Source: Clostridia bacterium (GTDB lineage: Bacteria; Bacillota_A; Clostridia; Christensenellales; Aristaeellaceae). Taken from it: 5,897 nucleotides of DNA. Position 1 is the first letter of the stretch, and each line of letters opens with the position of its first letter. The position numbers and the translations under genes were made by a program. This document shows, one piece after another, positions 1 through 5,897 of the stretch. The notes under the pieces were generated by a model. It saw only the letters and a list, made by a program, of their open reading frames with translations, was not told the DNA's origin and did not search any database. Location: contig JAGBBE010000128.1 in the NCBI GenBank assembly GCA_017938645.1, positions 1-5,897 on the forward strand, read 5' to 3'.

Positions 1-62
1 GATCGGATGAGGCCTATGAAGAAATCAAGCGCGTTCTACGCGATGAACTAAGCAACCTTTAA
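1..62 (+). CDS. C-terminal end of an upstream phage gene (probably head-tail joining or tail completion protein), partial
   Basis: Reading from base 3, 19 codons run open to a TAA at 60-62 and encode SDEAYEEIKRVLRDELSNL, a charged segment that looks like the end of an amphipathic helix. The stop overlaps the Shine-Dalgarno of the next gene and lies 14 bases before its start, the tight spacing expected inside a late phage operon. In siphophages of this type the gene just before the major tail protein usually encodes a tail completion or head-tail joining protein. That identity is inferred from position only, because too little protein is present to recognise a family. The other candidate is frame 1, which ends at a TAA at 49-51. 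It gives a less natural peptide and leaves a larger gap, so I prefer frame 3 but am not certain. Confidence 0.6.
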   Translation, partial: SDEAYEEIKRVLRDELSNL

Positions 63-67
63 GGAGG
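61..67 (+). promoter_or_regulatory. Ribosome binding site that fixes the major tail protein start
   Basis: AAGGAGG is a near-perfect Shine-Dalgarno sequence. Two ATG codons follow it. The one at 70 is only two bases away and opens a four-codon frame that stops at 82-84. The one at 77 has a nine-base spacing and opens the full major tail protein. The second is therefore the start. The site overlaps the TAA of the upstream gene, which would allow re-initiation. Confidence 0.9.
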
Positions 68-76
68 ATATGAACG

Positions 77-685
77 ATGGCTAATCCCGCTGCTTCTCCG
101 GCTGTCTCCTCGACGGTCGGTCTTAAGAATGTTGTGATTGCACCCCTGGTGACTGACACCGAAGCTGAACACACCTATGGTGAGCTTCAGCTGATGGCCG
201 GTGCGATCGAAGCATCCATTACCCCTGAGAACGCTGACCCGGATGTTCAGTATGCTGATGACGTTGAGTTCGACGTTCTGTATCCGGATCCGGAACTGGC
301 GTTCAAGACCAAGATGGCCGACGTGCCGCTCCAGATCCAGGAGATGATCTTCGGCAACAAGATCGATGATAACGGTGTCCTGATCCGCACGGCTACCGAT
401 AAGCCTCCGTACTTTGCTGTTGGCTTCATGAGCGAGAAGTCCAACCACAAGTACCGCTATGTGTGGCTGTACAAGGTCAGGGCAAAGCCTGTCACTGAGA
501 ACTACGCTACCAAGGAAGGTACCACGCTGACCCGCCAGACTGGCGAAGTCGAATGGACTGCCATTAAGCGCACCCACGATGGACAGTATCAGGCTGTTGC
601 TGATGAGGGTGAGAATGGCTTCACGGCTGAGAAGGCAGCCACCTTCTTGACTTCTGTGTACGAGCCTACCTTCGCTACGACCTGA
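77..685 (+). CDS. Major tail (tube) protein, phi13 family
   Basis: This 202-residue protein would be the main subunit of the tail tube. It polymerises as stacked rings around the tape measure protein to form the channel through which DNA passes. The N-terminal part, VGLKNVVIAPLVTDTEAEHTYG (residues about 14-35, here written as the 20-residue core GLKNVVIAPLVTDTEAEHTY), followed by a segment ending in GAIEASITPENADP, is the signature of phi13-type major tail proteins. Later features of the family are the aromatic-rich strand FAVGFMSEKSNHKYRYVWLY (about 115-134) and the segment EVEWTAIKRTHDGQYQAV near 155-172. The length is usual for the single-domain form. I see no C-terminal Ig-like extension, since the protein ends soon after the core at YEPTFATT. 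Two stop codons sit in tandem (TGA TAA, 683-688), consistent with a highly expressed gene that needs clean termination. The start is set by AAGGAGG nine bases upstream. It is followed by a hairpin and then by the tail assembly chaperone, the standard gene order. Family assignment is from recognised sequence pattern, not a database search. Confidence 0.93.
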   Translation: MANPAASPAVSSTVGLKNVVIAPLVTDTEAEHTYGELQLMAGAIEASITPENADPDVQYADDVEFDVLYPDPELAFKTKMADVPLQIQEMIFGNKIDDNGVLIRTATDKPPYFAVGFMSEKSNHKYRYVWLYKVRAKPVTENYATKEGTTLTRQTGEVEWTAIKRTHDGQYQAVADEGENGFTAEKAATFLTSVYEPTFATT

Positions 686-692
686 TAACCGA

Positions 693-725
693 AGCTGCCG
701 CATGGTAGTGTACTGTGCGGCAGCT
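693..725 (+). terminator. Strong hairpin after the major tail protein gene (leaky terminator or mRNA 3'-end stabiliser)
   Basis: AGCTGCCGCA (693-702) and TGCGGCAGCT (716-725) are perfect 10-base complements. Two G-U pairs and two Watson-Crick pairs extend the stem inward to a five-base loop at 707-711, giving about 14 pairs. The downstream tract GATCTTTG has only three U residues in a row, so this is not a classical intrinsic terminator. It could be a weak terminator, or a structure that protects the 3' end of a processed major tail protein message. Either would help make much more tube protein than chaperone. The fold is by eye; the function is inferred. Confidence 0.55.
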
Positions 726-746
726 GATCTTTGAGGAGGACATCTT

Positions 747-1154
747 ATGATTACTTGCACTCTGGGCGAGAAAAAGTATTCTGTTGACTTCATCAGCGGT
801 CGCGCACTCCGCGAGATGGAGCCTGCTGCCAAGGTATATGGCAAGCTGGTGCGCATTTCCAAGGATGCCACGGAGGGCAAGGATGTATCTGGTGAGCAGA
901 TCACCGTCGCAGATGCCCTCGATACCATGGTCAAGTGGTTCTGTGTGTTGTTCGGAAATCAGTTCTCTCCGGATGATATGTACGACCACTATCCTGCTGA
1001 TCGGCTGATGCATGATATCGCACTTACCCTGATGGCTGTGCAGACACAGACAACCGAGGTGCTGGATTCTTTCCCTACGATTCCGGTAACGAAGGAAGCG
1101 GAACAGCTGATGATGGATCAGCTGACCGAGGAGGACGAGATTCCTCTGTTCTGA
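747..1154 (+). CDS. Tail assembly chaperone, gpG-like
   Basis: This is a small, largely helical 135-residue cytoplasmic protein, not expected in the virion. By analogy with lambda gpG it would bind the tape measure protein, keep it soluble and take part in tube assembly. It opens with MITCTLGEKKYSVDF, a short strand-like start common in chaperones of Gram-positive siphophages, followed by the helix GRALREMEPAAKVYGKLV (about 18-35). The central part has DALDTMVKWFCVLFGNQFS (about 57-75), and the C-terminal tail is acidic (EEDEIPLF). Identification rests mainly on position between the major tail protein and the tape measure gene, on size, and on the overlapping -1 extension downstream. AGGAGG at 734-739, seven bases before the ATG, sets the start. 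Sequence similarity in this family is low, so the context is stronger evidence than the motifs. Confidence 0.87.
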   Translation: MITCTLGEKKYSVDFISGRALREMEPAAKVYGKLVRISKDATEGKDVSGEQITVADALDTMVKWFCVLFGNQFSPDDMYDHYPADRLMHDIALTLMAVQTQTTEVLDSFPTIPVTKEAEQLMMDQLTEEDEIPLF

Positions 1155-1342
1155 CGCTGCCGGAGTATATCTTCGCCACCTACAATGAACTGCTCAAAGC
1201 AGGTTGGCGAATGAAAGAAATTGATGAAATGGACATGCTGGGTTTCCTCCGCCTGCGGGCTTGGGATGCGCAGCGTGAGCATATAAAGAAACAACCCAAA
1301 CGCGCCTTTATTGACGAGGTTTGGGGAAAACTGAAACCCTGA
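747..1342 (+). CDS. Frameshifted tail assembly chaperone fusion, gpGT-like (programmed -1 frameshift)
   Basis: The -1 frame relative to the chaperone is free of stops from 1016 to a TGA at 1340-1342. Beyond the chaperone stop it encodes a clear helical domain of 63 residues that includes YIFATYNELLKAGW, then EIDEMDMLGFLRLRAWDAQR, then AFIDEVWGKLKP. This resembles the second-frame (gpT-like) domains of tail chaperones. The first ATG in that frame is at 1211. It has no ribosome binding site and would cut off conserved-looking sequence, so independent translation is unlikely. If the ribosome slips at 1070-1076, the product has the first 110 residues of the chaperone plus 88 new ones, about 198 in all. 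The join is a 25-residue linker rich in Gly, Ser and Asp. In lambda the fusion form recruits tube subunits to the gpG-coated tape measure; the same role is inferred here. The 198-residue length depends on the slip site proposed. Confidence 0.8.
1070..1076 (+). other. Slippery heptamer T TTC CCT for -1 frameshifting
   Basis: TTTCCCT fits the X XXY YYZ rule in exactly the right phase: the chaperone codons are TTC (Phe109) and CCT (Pro110). After a one-base backward slip they re-pair as TTT and CCC, which the same Phe (GAA) and Pro (GGG) anticodons can read. It lies inside the 1016-1151 region where both frames are open. I found no other heptamer in that overlap that fits the rule in phase. U-UUC-CCU is not among the commonest bacterial slip sites such as A-AAA-AAG, so confidence in the exact site is moderate. 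Confidence 0.7.
1081..1124 (+). promoter_or_regulatory. Two adjacent potential RNA stems after the slip site
   Basis: TTCCG (1081-1085) can pair with CGGAA (1099-1103), starting four bases after the heptamer. Immediately next to it, CAGCTGAT (1104-1111) pairs perfectly with ATCAGCTG (1117-1124) around a five-base loop. The two stems could stack end to end and pause the ribosome at the slip site. The first stem is short with a 13-base loop, so it is weak on its own. The second is solid but 27 bases from the heptamer. A role as frameshift stimulator is inferred. Confidence 0.4.
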
Positions 1343-1373
1343 GGCTGAGGAGCTAGGCTCCCGGCCTCTTTTT
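1341..1373 (+). terminator. Intrinsic terminator between the chaperone fusion and the tape measure gene
   Basis: GAGGCTG (1341-1347) pairs with CGGCCTC (1362-1368), with one G-U pair. After a single bulged A at 1348, GGAGC (1349-1353) pairs with GCTCC (1357-1361) around the loop TAG. That makes about 12 GC-rich pairs followed directly by five T residues at 1369-1373. This is a textbook rho-independent terminator shape. Its 5' arm begins inside the TGA (1340-1342) that ends the gpT-like frame, and the tape measure ribosome binding site lies just after the T-run. Because the operon clearly continues, it probably acts as an attenuator that lowers transcription of the tape measure gene, or is overcome by antitermination. 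Confidence 0.8.
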
Positions 1374-1390
1374 GTTGGGAGGTGAACACA

Positions 1391-4300
1391 ATGTCTGAGG
1401 TCTTGCGCGAGTTGGTGGTCGCGCTGTCGCTGGATAGCGATAACTTCTCACGAAACATGCGCACCATCAACCAGCAGATCAAGGAAGCCGAGTCCACTTT
1501 CCGTTTGGCTGGTGCGGGCGTTGAAAACTTCGAGAAGACTGTTGCCGGTACTGAATCGAAGCTATCCATGCTTGGGCAAAAGCTCACGCAACAGAATCGT
1601 GCTGTAGAGCAGTATTCTCGTGCTCTGGTTGCTGCCAATCAAAAGCTCGTCGATTCTTATAACCGCCAGGAGCGCATGAAGCAATCCCTGGCTGATACTC
1701 GTGTGGAGATGGATCGCGCCAAAACAGCCGTTGATGCTGCCAAGGCCACTTATGAGCGATATGCCTCCACGCTGGGTGAATCTGATTCGGCTACCATTGC
1801 TGCTAAGGGCAACCTCGAACTGGCACAGCAGGAGTATCAAGAGCTTGCGGACAAGGTCAAGTTGCTAGAAGGACAAATCAAGTCCAATAGCAAGACCATG
1901 CAGAACAATGCGGATGCGATCTCCAAAGCCAAGACCAACCTCAACAATGCCAAAGCAGCGGTCAAAGATACCGAAGCTGAAATCAAGAAGCTGACCGAAG
2001 AACTGTACCGGCTCAAGTCGGGATGGACAACTGCTGGTGAATCGCTAACCGCTTTCTCAAAGAAGTGTGAGGCTCTATCTAAGGGCATGACTTCTCTGGG
2101 GCGCGGGATGACTACGGCGATTACCACTCCGATCGTGGCTCTTGGCGCTACCGCTATTAAGACCTCCATCAGCTTTGAGTCTGCTTTTACCAGCGTTCGA
2201 AAGACTGTTGATGCGACTGAAGAAGAGTTCGCAGCCCTTTCCGGTGAGATTAAGCAGATGTCTACGGAGATTGCGACTTCCGCTGAGGACATCGCTGAAG
2301 TTGTCGCCATCGCCGGTCAGCTGGGTATTGAGAATGAGCACCTGATGGAGTTTGCCAGGACAATGATTGACCTTGGCAACAGTACCGATATTGTGGCAAG
2401 CGAGGCAGCTTCTACTCTTGCGAAATTCGCCAACATCATGAACATGGATCAGTCCATGTTCGGGAATCTTGGTGCTGCTCTGGTTGACCTGGGTAATAAC
2501 TACGCCACGACCGAATCTGCCATCATGGAAATGTCCATGCGCTTGGCTGGTGCTGGTCATCAGGTTGGCTTGTCGGAGGCTCAGATCTTGGGTTTTGCTA
2601 CAGCCCTGAGCTCACTGGGCATTGAGGCTGAAATGGGCGGCTCTGCGTTCAGTAAGGCCTTGGTCAAAATGGAGGTTGCTGCCGCAACTGGCGGTGATGC
2701 GCTGGATGATTTCGCCCGCGTTTCAGGCTTGACTGCCCAGCAGTTCAAAAATTTGTGGGATACTGACCCGGCAGCTGCTTTTCAGGCCTTCATTGAGGGC
2801 CTTGCTCGCATGGACGAAGAAGGCATGTCTGCGATCGCAACCCTACAGGAAATCGGCATCAATGAGGTGCGCTTGAGAGATACCTTGCTCCGCGCAACCA
2901 ATGCGAGTGAGCTGTTCACCGCAACACAGGCAACAGCCAATGCTGCCTGGAATGAAAACCTTGCTTTGACCGAAGAAGCAAATAAACGATACGGCACGAC
3001 ACAAAGCAAGCTTATCAACTTGAAGAACACCGCGCTGCTCTTTGCACAGCAGATCGGCGATGATCTGAATCCGACGATCCAGGAGCTGATCGACAAAGGC
3101 AATGAGCTGCTCAATTCCTTCCTTCAGATGGATGAGAGCCAGCGGCAAGCGATCATCAAGTTTGCAGCTTTCGCCGCAGCAGCTGGCCCGGCTATCCTTG
3201 TTTTAGGAAAGACGGTAGGCGCTGTTGGTCAGGTCACATCCGTACTGGGTAAAGCAGGAACTGCCCTGGGCAAGTTCTCTGCAAAGGTTTCCATGGCCGG
3301 TGGTGGCATTGGCGGCTTCGTGAAAGTTCTCGGCTCTTCGAAATTGGCGATGGTTGCTCTGGCTGCGGCTCTTGTATATGGTGCAATCAAGCTTGCCGAC
3401 TATGCTTCAGGTGCAAAAGAGGCTCGTGAGGCTCTTGAAGGCATGGCAAAGGTTGCCGAAGACTGGAAGAATAACGCTGCAGAGACTTTCTACGGTTCCA
3501 GCGAGGGTCTTTCCTTCTTCGGAATGTCTGAAAGCGACTTCACTCGTGAACTCCAGTCTGCAGAAGACTGGATGAACGGGCTGATTGCAGTATGGACTGA
3601 CGGCGAAAAGGAATCTGATGAGATCGTTGAGGAATGGACGAACTCCTTCAAGGAGCTGACAGCTTCTACCCGCACCGAGCTCGAAAAGATGAAAGCAGAT
3701 GCGCAGGCAGCCGGATACACTTCCGTAGTCGATCAGATCAGCACGGACATTGAAACGCTCGATGCCATGGATAAGGAAATCGAACGGTTACTGCGAAAGC
3801 GCCAGAATGGTTTCCTGACCGAGGCAGAAAAAATCCGCCTCGCTGAATTGATTGATACCAGAGAAGCGATCGAAATCAAGTACAACCTCTCTCCAGCTGA
3901 CCCGGATGGCTTTGAAACCATCCGAAAGAAGGTTGAAGCAGAAGTTGCTCGTGCTAATGCGCGAGGCGAATCCGATGCTTCCGTTACGGTGTATGAAAAT
4001 GCGATCGTGGCAGCTGCCCAGGGTATGGCTGCTGTCAATGCTCAGATTGACGAGCAGTATGATAAGGAGTACGCACTGATCCAGTTGATCGAGGACAGTT
4101 CAGAACGTCGAGCTGCCCAAGAAGCCCTGGATGCGCGTTACCTTGAGCAGCGTCGTGCTGCTGCAATGGAATATGCTGAAACGCTGGCTGCGATTGTTAT
4201 GCCAGTTTGGAACAGTGAGGATATCCAGCAAGCTGGTGCTGATGTTGATGCCCTGATGCTCAAGCTCAGAGAGTATACGACAGCAACAGAGAGTGAAAAA

Positions 4301-5897
4301 CCTGCCATCTTAACACAGCTTGAGGAAATCGCAGCCGGTATGGACGAAGGCGCTCTCACCGAATATGTCGCGCTCCTTACTCAGATTCAGTCGCTCCTTG
4401 ATAGCGGAATGACTGAGGAAGAAGTCCAGGCCATGTTCCCTGAGATTGACTTCTCTGAGGCGCTTTCTCAGATCGCTGCCATCCAGACTTTCTTGAATGG
4501 CCGTGAAGCACAGCTTCCGGGGCTGCAATCCATGTTTGGAGATGCCCTTCCCGAAGAAGTCTTAACCATCACGACGGATCTCGATATGACGGGTGCACAG
4601 CAGCGATGGGATGAGTTCGCTGAGGATCCGGGTGCTATTACCACAGAGGCGATTATCGAGGACTACCAAGATGAAGAGGCAGCCAAAGCCTTGCAGCCTC
4701 AGGTTGATGCGTTCATCGCCAAGTACACCGAGGTTCCCGAAGGAGCTTCAACTGCGGAGTTAACGCCTGAAGGCTTGATCGGTTATGTGGAGGCTTACGC
4801 TGAAGCAACAACCGGCGCTGATGTGACTAGCCTTACACCGACGAACATCGTCGCAATGGTATCTGCCTATGAGGAATTGGCGGCAGGTGCTGATATTTCC
4901 ACGCTGAAACCCGATGAGATCACAGCCTACATCTATAAATACCTGGAAAAAGAAGGAGTCGACACTACTGGCCTCAAGCCTGAAGACGTCACTGCCTTCG
5001 TAATGGCGTATGAGGAGATCACGGGCGGTGCGCTGACTACGCAGCTTGCACCTAGTGATGTGGTGGCTATGGTCGCCAAGTATTTGGAAGCTGAGAATAT
5101 CGATGTTTCCGATCTCTCGCCGGATCAGATTGAGGCTATTGTCTCCTCCTTCGCTGAAGCGACAGGATGCGACAAGTCTCAGCTGCTTACCGACTTTACC
5201 GCGTACATCACGAAATACGATGATACAAACGCAGTGAAACCGAACCTCTCCATGTCGGTTGGCATCTACGGCTACGACCTTTTGGCCTATCGTCGTTTCA
5301 TCGCTGCTAACCCGGTCGAGGTACAAGGTATCGTCAAGCTTGGTGAAGCCTATGAAAACCCAACGGACGCTCTCAACGATCCGCAGACTAAGTTCTGGCA
5401 GAATGGTGTGCAGATCCCTGTTGAGGCCGTTCCCTCTGAGATGCTGACTGCTGATAAAGTGGCCGTACTCGGTGAAGACGGCACGCTGCATGTGCTGATC
5501 GCACCAGAGGTAACCGGCACTCAGGAAGCCATCGATGCGATTTCGCCCCTGGTTGATGAAGTCGATCAGTTCGGTACGACACTCGCTGGCATGTGGGCTG
5601 GTGTGATGCCCACGACAACCATGGATCTGATTGGTTCTGCTGTCGAGCGAATGAACTCCTATACGAACTCCCTGGAATACACGCCATGGGAGCGCTTCTG
5701 GGCGTCTCTTCGAGGAGAAAGTACGAATCATAGTGTGCTTGATCAGAGCATGAGCTTGGACTTCAGCCCCGAAACGGTCGCTGAGCTGTCTGCCTATGTT
5801 GCTGAGGTGGTTTCTGCTATCCAGCAGGGCAAGCAGGTGTCCGAACAGGATGTTCAAAATCTCCAAGACATTCTCACTTTCCTGCAGGGACTTGATA
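1391..5897 (+). CDS. Tail tape measure protein, TP901 family (partial, 3' end outside window)
   Basis: At least 1502 codons are open from the ATG at 1391 to the window edge. GGAGG at 1378-1382, eight bases upstream, sets the start. The protein fills the tail tube during assembly and its length sets tail length. It leaves first at infection. Regions in order: N-terminus SEVLRELVVALSLDSDNFSR; a long Ala/Lys/Glu/Gln-rich coiled coil (about 20-220); the segment LGRGMTTAITTPIVALGATA (about 236-255); the TP901-type core from FESAFTSVRKTVDAT (262 on) to roughly 470; hydrophobic stretches at about 591-620 (AAFAAAAGPAILVLG within it) and 651-669; a second charged helical region (about 700-930); eight short tandem repeats (about 1102-1286); then a mixed region with the segment TPWERFW (1431-1437). 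Histidine and cysteine are very rare and I see no HExxH or other peptidase or lysozyme motif in the visible part. Codon use looks even throughout, with no sign of frameshift or insertion. Confidence 0.96.
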   Translation, partial: MSEVLRELVVALSLDSDNFSRNMRTINQQIKEAESTFRLAGAGVENFEKTVAGTESKLSMLGQKLTQQNRAVEQYSRALVAANQKLVDSYNRQERMKQSLADTRVEMDRAKTAVDAAKATYERYASTLGESDSATIAAKGNLELAQQEYQELADKVKLLEGQIKSNSKTMQNNADAISKAKTNLNNAKAAVKDTEAEIKKLTEELYRLKSGWTTAGESLTAFSKKCEALSKGMTSLGRGMTTAITTPIVALGATAIKTSISFESAFTSVRKTVDATEEEFAALSGEIKQMSTEIATSAEDIAEVVAIAGQLGIENEHLMEFARTMIDLGNSTDIVASEAASTLAKFANIMNMDQSMFGNLGAALVDLGNNYATTESAIMEMSMRLAGAGHQVGLSEAQILGFATALSSLGIEAEMGGSAFSKALVKMEVAAATGGDALDDFARVSGLTAQQFKNLWDTDPAAAFQAFIEGLARMDEEGMSAIATLQEIGINEVRLRDTLLRATNASELFTATQATANAAWNENLALTEEANKRYGTTQSKLINLKNTALLFAQQIGDDLNPTIQELIDKGNELLNSFLQMDESQRQAIIKFAAFAAAAGPAILVLGKTVGAVGQVTSVLGKAGTALGKFSAKVSMAGGGIGGFVKVLGSSKLAMVALAAALVYGAIKLADYASGAKEAREALEGMAKVAEDWKNNAAETFYGSSEGLSFFGMSESDFTRELQSAEDWMNGLIAVWTDGEKESDEIVEEWTNSFKELTASTRTELEKMKADAQAAGYTSVVDQISTDIETLDAMDKEIERLLRKRQNGFLTEAEKIRLAELIDTREAIEIKYNLSPADPDGFETIRKKVEAEVARANARGESDASVTVYENAIVAAAQGMAAVNAQIDEQYDKEYALIQLIEDSSERRAAQEALDARYLEQRRAAAMEYAETLAAIVMPVWNSEDIQQAGADVDALMLKLREYTTATESEKPAILTQLEEIAAGMDEGALTEYVALLTQIQSLLDSGMTEEEVQAMFPEIDFSEALSQIAAIQTFLNGREAQLPGLQSMFGDALPEEVLTITTDLDMTGAQQRWDEFAEDPGAITTEAIIEDYQDEEAAKALQPQVDAFIAKYTEVPEGASTAELTPEGLIGYVEAYAEATTGADVTSLTPTNIVAMVSAYEELAAGADISTLKPDEITAYIYKYLEKEGVDTTGLKPEDVTAFVMAYEEITGGALTTQLAPSDVVAMVAKYLEAENIDVSDLSPDQIEAIVSSFAEATGCDKSQLLTDFTAYITKYDDTNAVKPNLSMSVGIYGYDLLAYRRFIAANPVEVQGIVKLGEAYENPTDALNDPQTKFWQNGVQIPVEAVPSEMLTADKVAVLGEDGTLHVLIAPEVTGTQEAIDAISPLVDEVDQFGTTLAGMWAGVMPTTTMDLIGSAVERMNSYTNSLEYTPWERFWASLRGESTNHSVLDQSMSLDFSPETVAELSAYVAEVVSAIQQGKQVSEQDVQNLQDILTFLQGLD
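4694..5248 (+). repeat. Eight tandem 23-24-residue repeats within the tape measure protein
   Basis: Units begin at 4694, 4763, 4835, 4907, 4976, 5048, 5117 and 5186 (residues 1102, 1125, 1149, 1173, 1196, 1220, 1243 and 1266). The shared pattern is x-P-x-x-[VI]-x-A-x-[VI]-x-x-Y-x-E-x-x-x-G-x-D-x-S-x-L. An example is KPEDVTAFVMAYEEITGG followed by ALTTQL. Pro at position 2 is present in the first seven units, and the last unit (21 residues) is degenerate. The pattern suggests a Pro-capped amphipathic helix followed by a short loop. The repeats are clear at protein level but diverged at DNA level, so they are old rather than a recent expansion. Their function is unknown to me. Confidence 0.85.

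Noticed and set aside
647..680. TTGACT at 647-652 as a -35 promoter element before the chaperone gene
   Set aside because: No -10-like hexamer lies at 16-18 bases distance, and the site is inside the major tail protein coding sequence.
59..934. Open frame of 291 codons on the - strand
   Set aside because: It is antisense to the major tail protein, crosses the hairpin and half of the chaperone, and its product resembles no family I know. Both sense genes are well supported.
1211..1342. Independent small gene starting at the ATG at 1211
   Set aside because: No Shine-Dalgarno precedes it, only 43 codons would remain, and the gpT-like sequence before it in the same frame would be lost. Frameshifting explains the frame better.
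4907..5185. Resemblance of the repeats to dockerin or EF-hand calcium motifs (22-24 residue units with D-x-S-x-L then a helix)
   Set aside because: The calcium-ligand spacing DxDxDG or DxNxD is absent, and the conserved features are a Pro cap and hydrophobic positions instead.
4760..5866. Long open frame of 368 codons on the - strand
   Set aside because: It lies wholly opposite the tape measure gene, has no ribosome binding site or operon context that I can see, and its product looks like a composition artefact (rich in His, Arg and Ser). The sense strand is clearly coding with repeat structure at protein level.
1391..5897. Possible enzymatic domain (peptidase, lysozyme or NlpC/P60) embedded in the tape measure protein
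   Set aside because: No HExxH and no Cys-His catalytic pattern is visible; I noticed only about four histidines and two cysteines in the translated part. Such a domain could still lie beyond the right edge.

Overview
This window is a stretch of the late structural (morphogenesis) operon of a long-tailed, non-contractile siphophage or prophage. Every gene reads on the + strand. The host is most likely a Gram-positive Clostridia-type bacterium, perhaps a gut Oscillospiraceae or Lachnospiraceae relative. This is inferred from three things: strong AGGAGG-type ribosome binding sites before every gene, a phi13-type major tail protein, and a TP901-family tape measure protein with the N-terminus typical of such phages. 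The species cannot be named from this sequence, and nothing here separates a free phage from an integrated prophage.

Layout from left to right: (1) the last 19 codons of an upstream gene, probably a head-tail joining or tail-completion protein, ending at 62. (2) A 202-residue phi13-type major tail (tube) protein at 77-685. (3) A 61-base gap holding a strong hairpin. (4) A tail assembly chaperone of 135 residues (gpG-like) at 747-1154. Its -1 frame continues without a stop to 1342 as a gpT-like extension. A heptamer T TTC CCT at 1070-1076, in the correct frame, predicts a programmed -1 frameshift giving a fusion of about 198 residues. (5) A convincing intrinsic terminator at 1341-1373, whose stem starts inside the gpT-like stop codon. 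(6) A very long tape measure gene from 1391 that runs off the right edge (at least 1502 codons). It covers three quarters of the window.

The genes act together in tail assembly. The chaperone and its frameshifted form coat the tape measure protein and recruit major tail protein subunits. The tube polymerises around the tape measure, whose length sets tail length. At ejection the tape measure leaves the tube ahead of the DNA.

The most interesting points are the frameshift site with two stems after it, the terminator placed between the frameshift product and the tape measure gene (which suggests a possible link between frameshifting and tape measure expression), and an array of eight diverged 23-24-residue repeats in the tape measure protein (residues about 1102-1286). 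No mobile elements, RNA genes, CRISPR arrays, attachment sites or defence genes were seen. There is no gene-free stretch longer than 61 bases.
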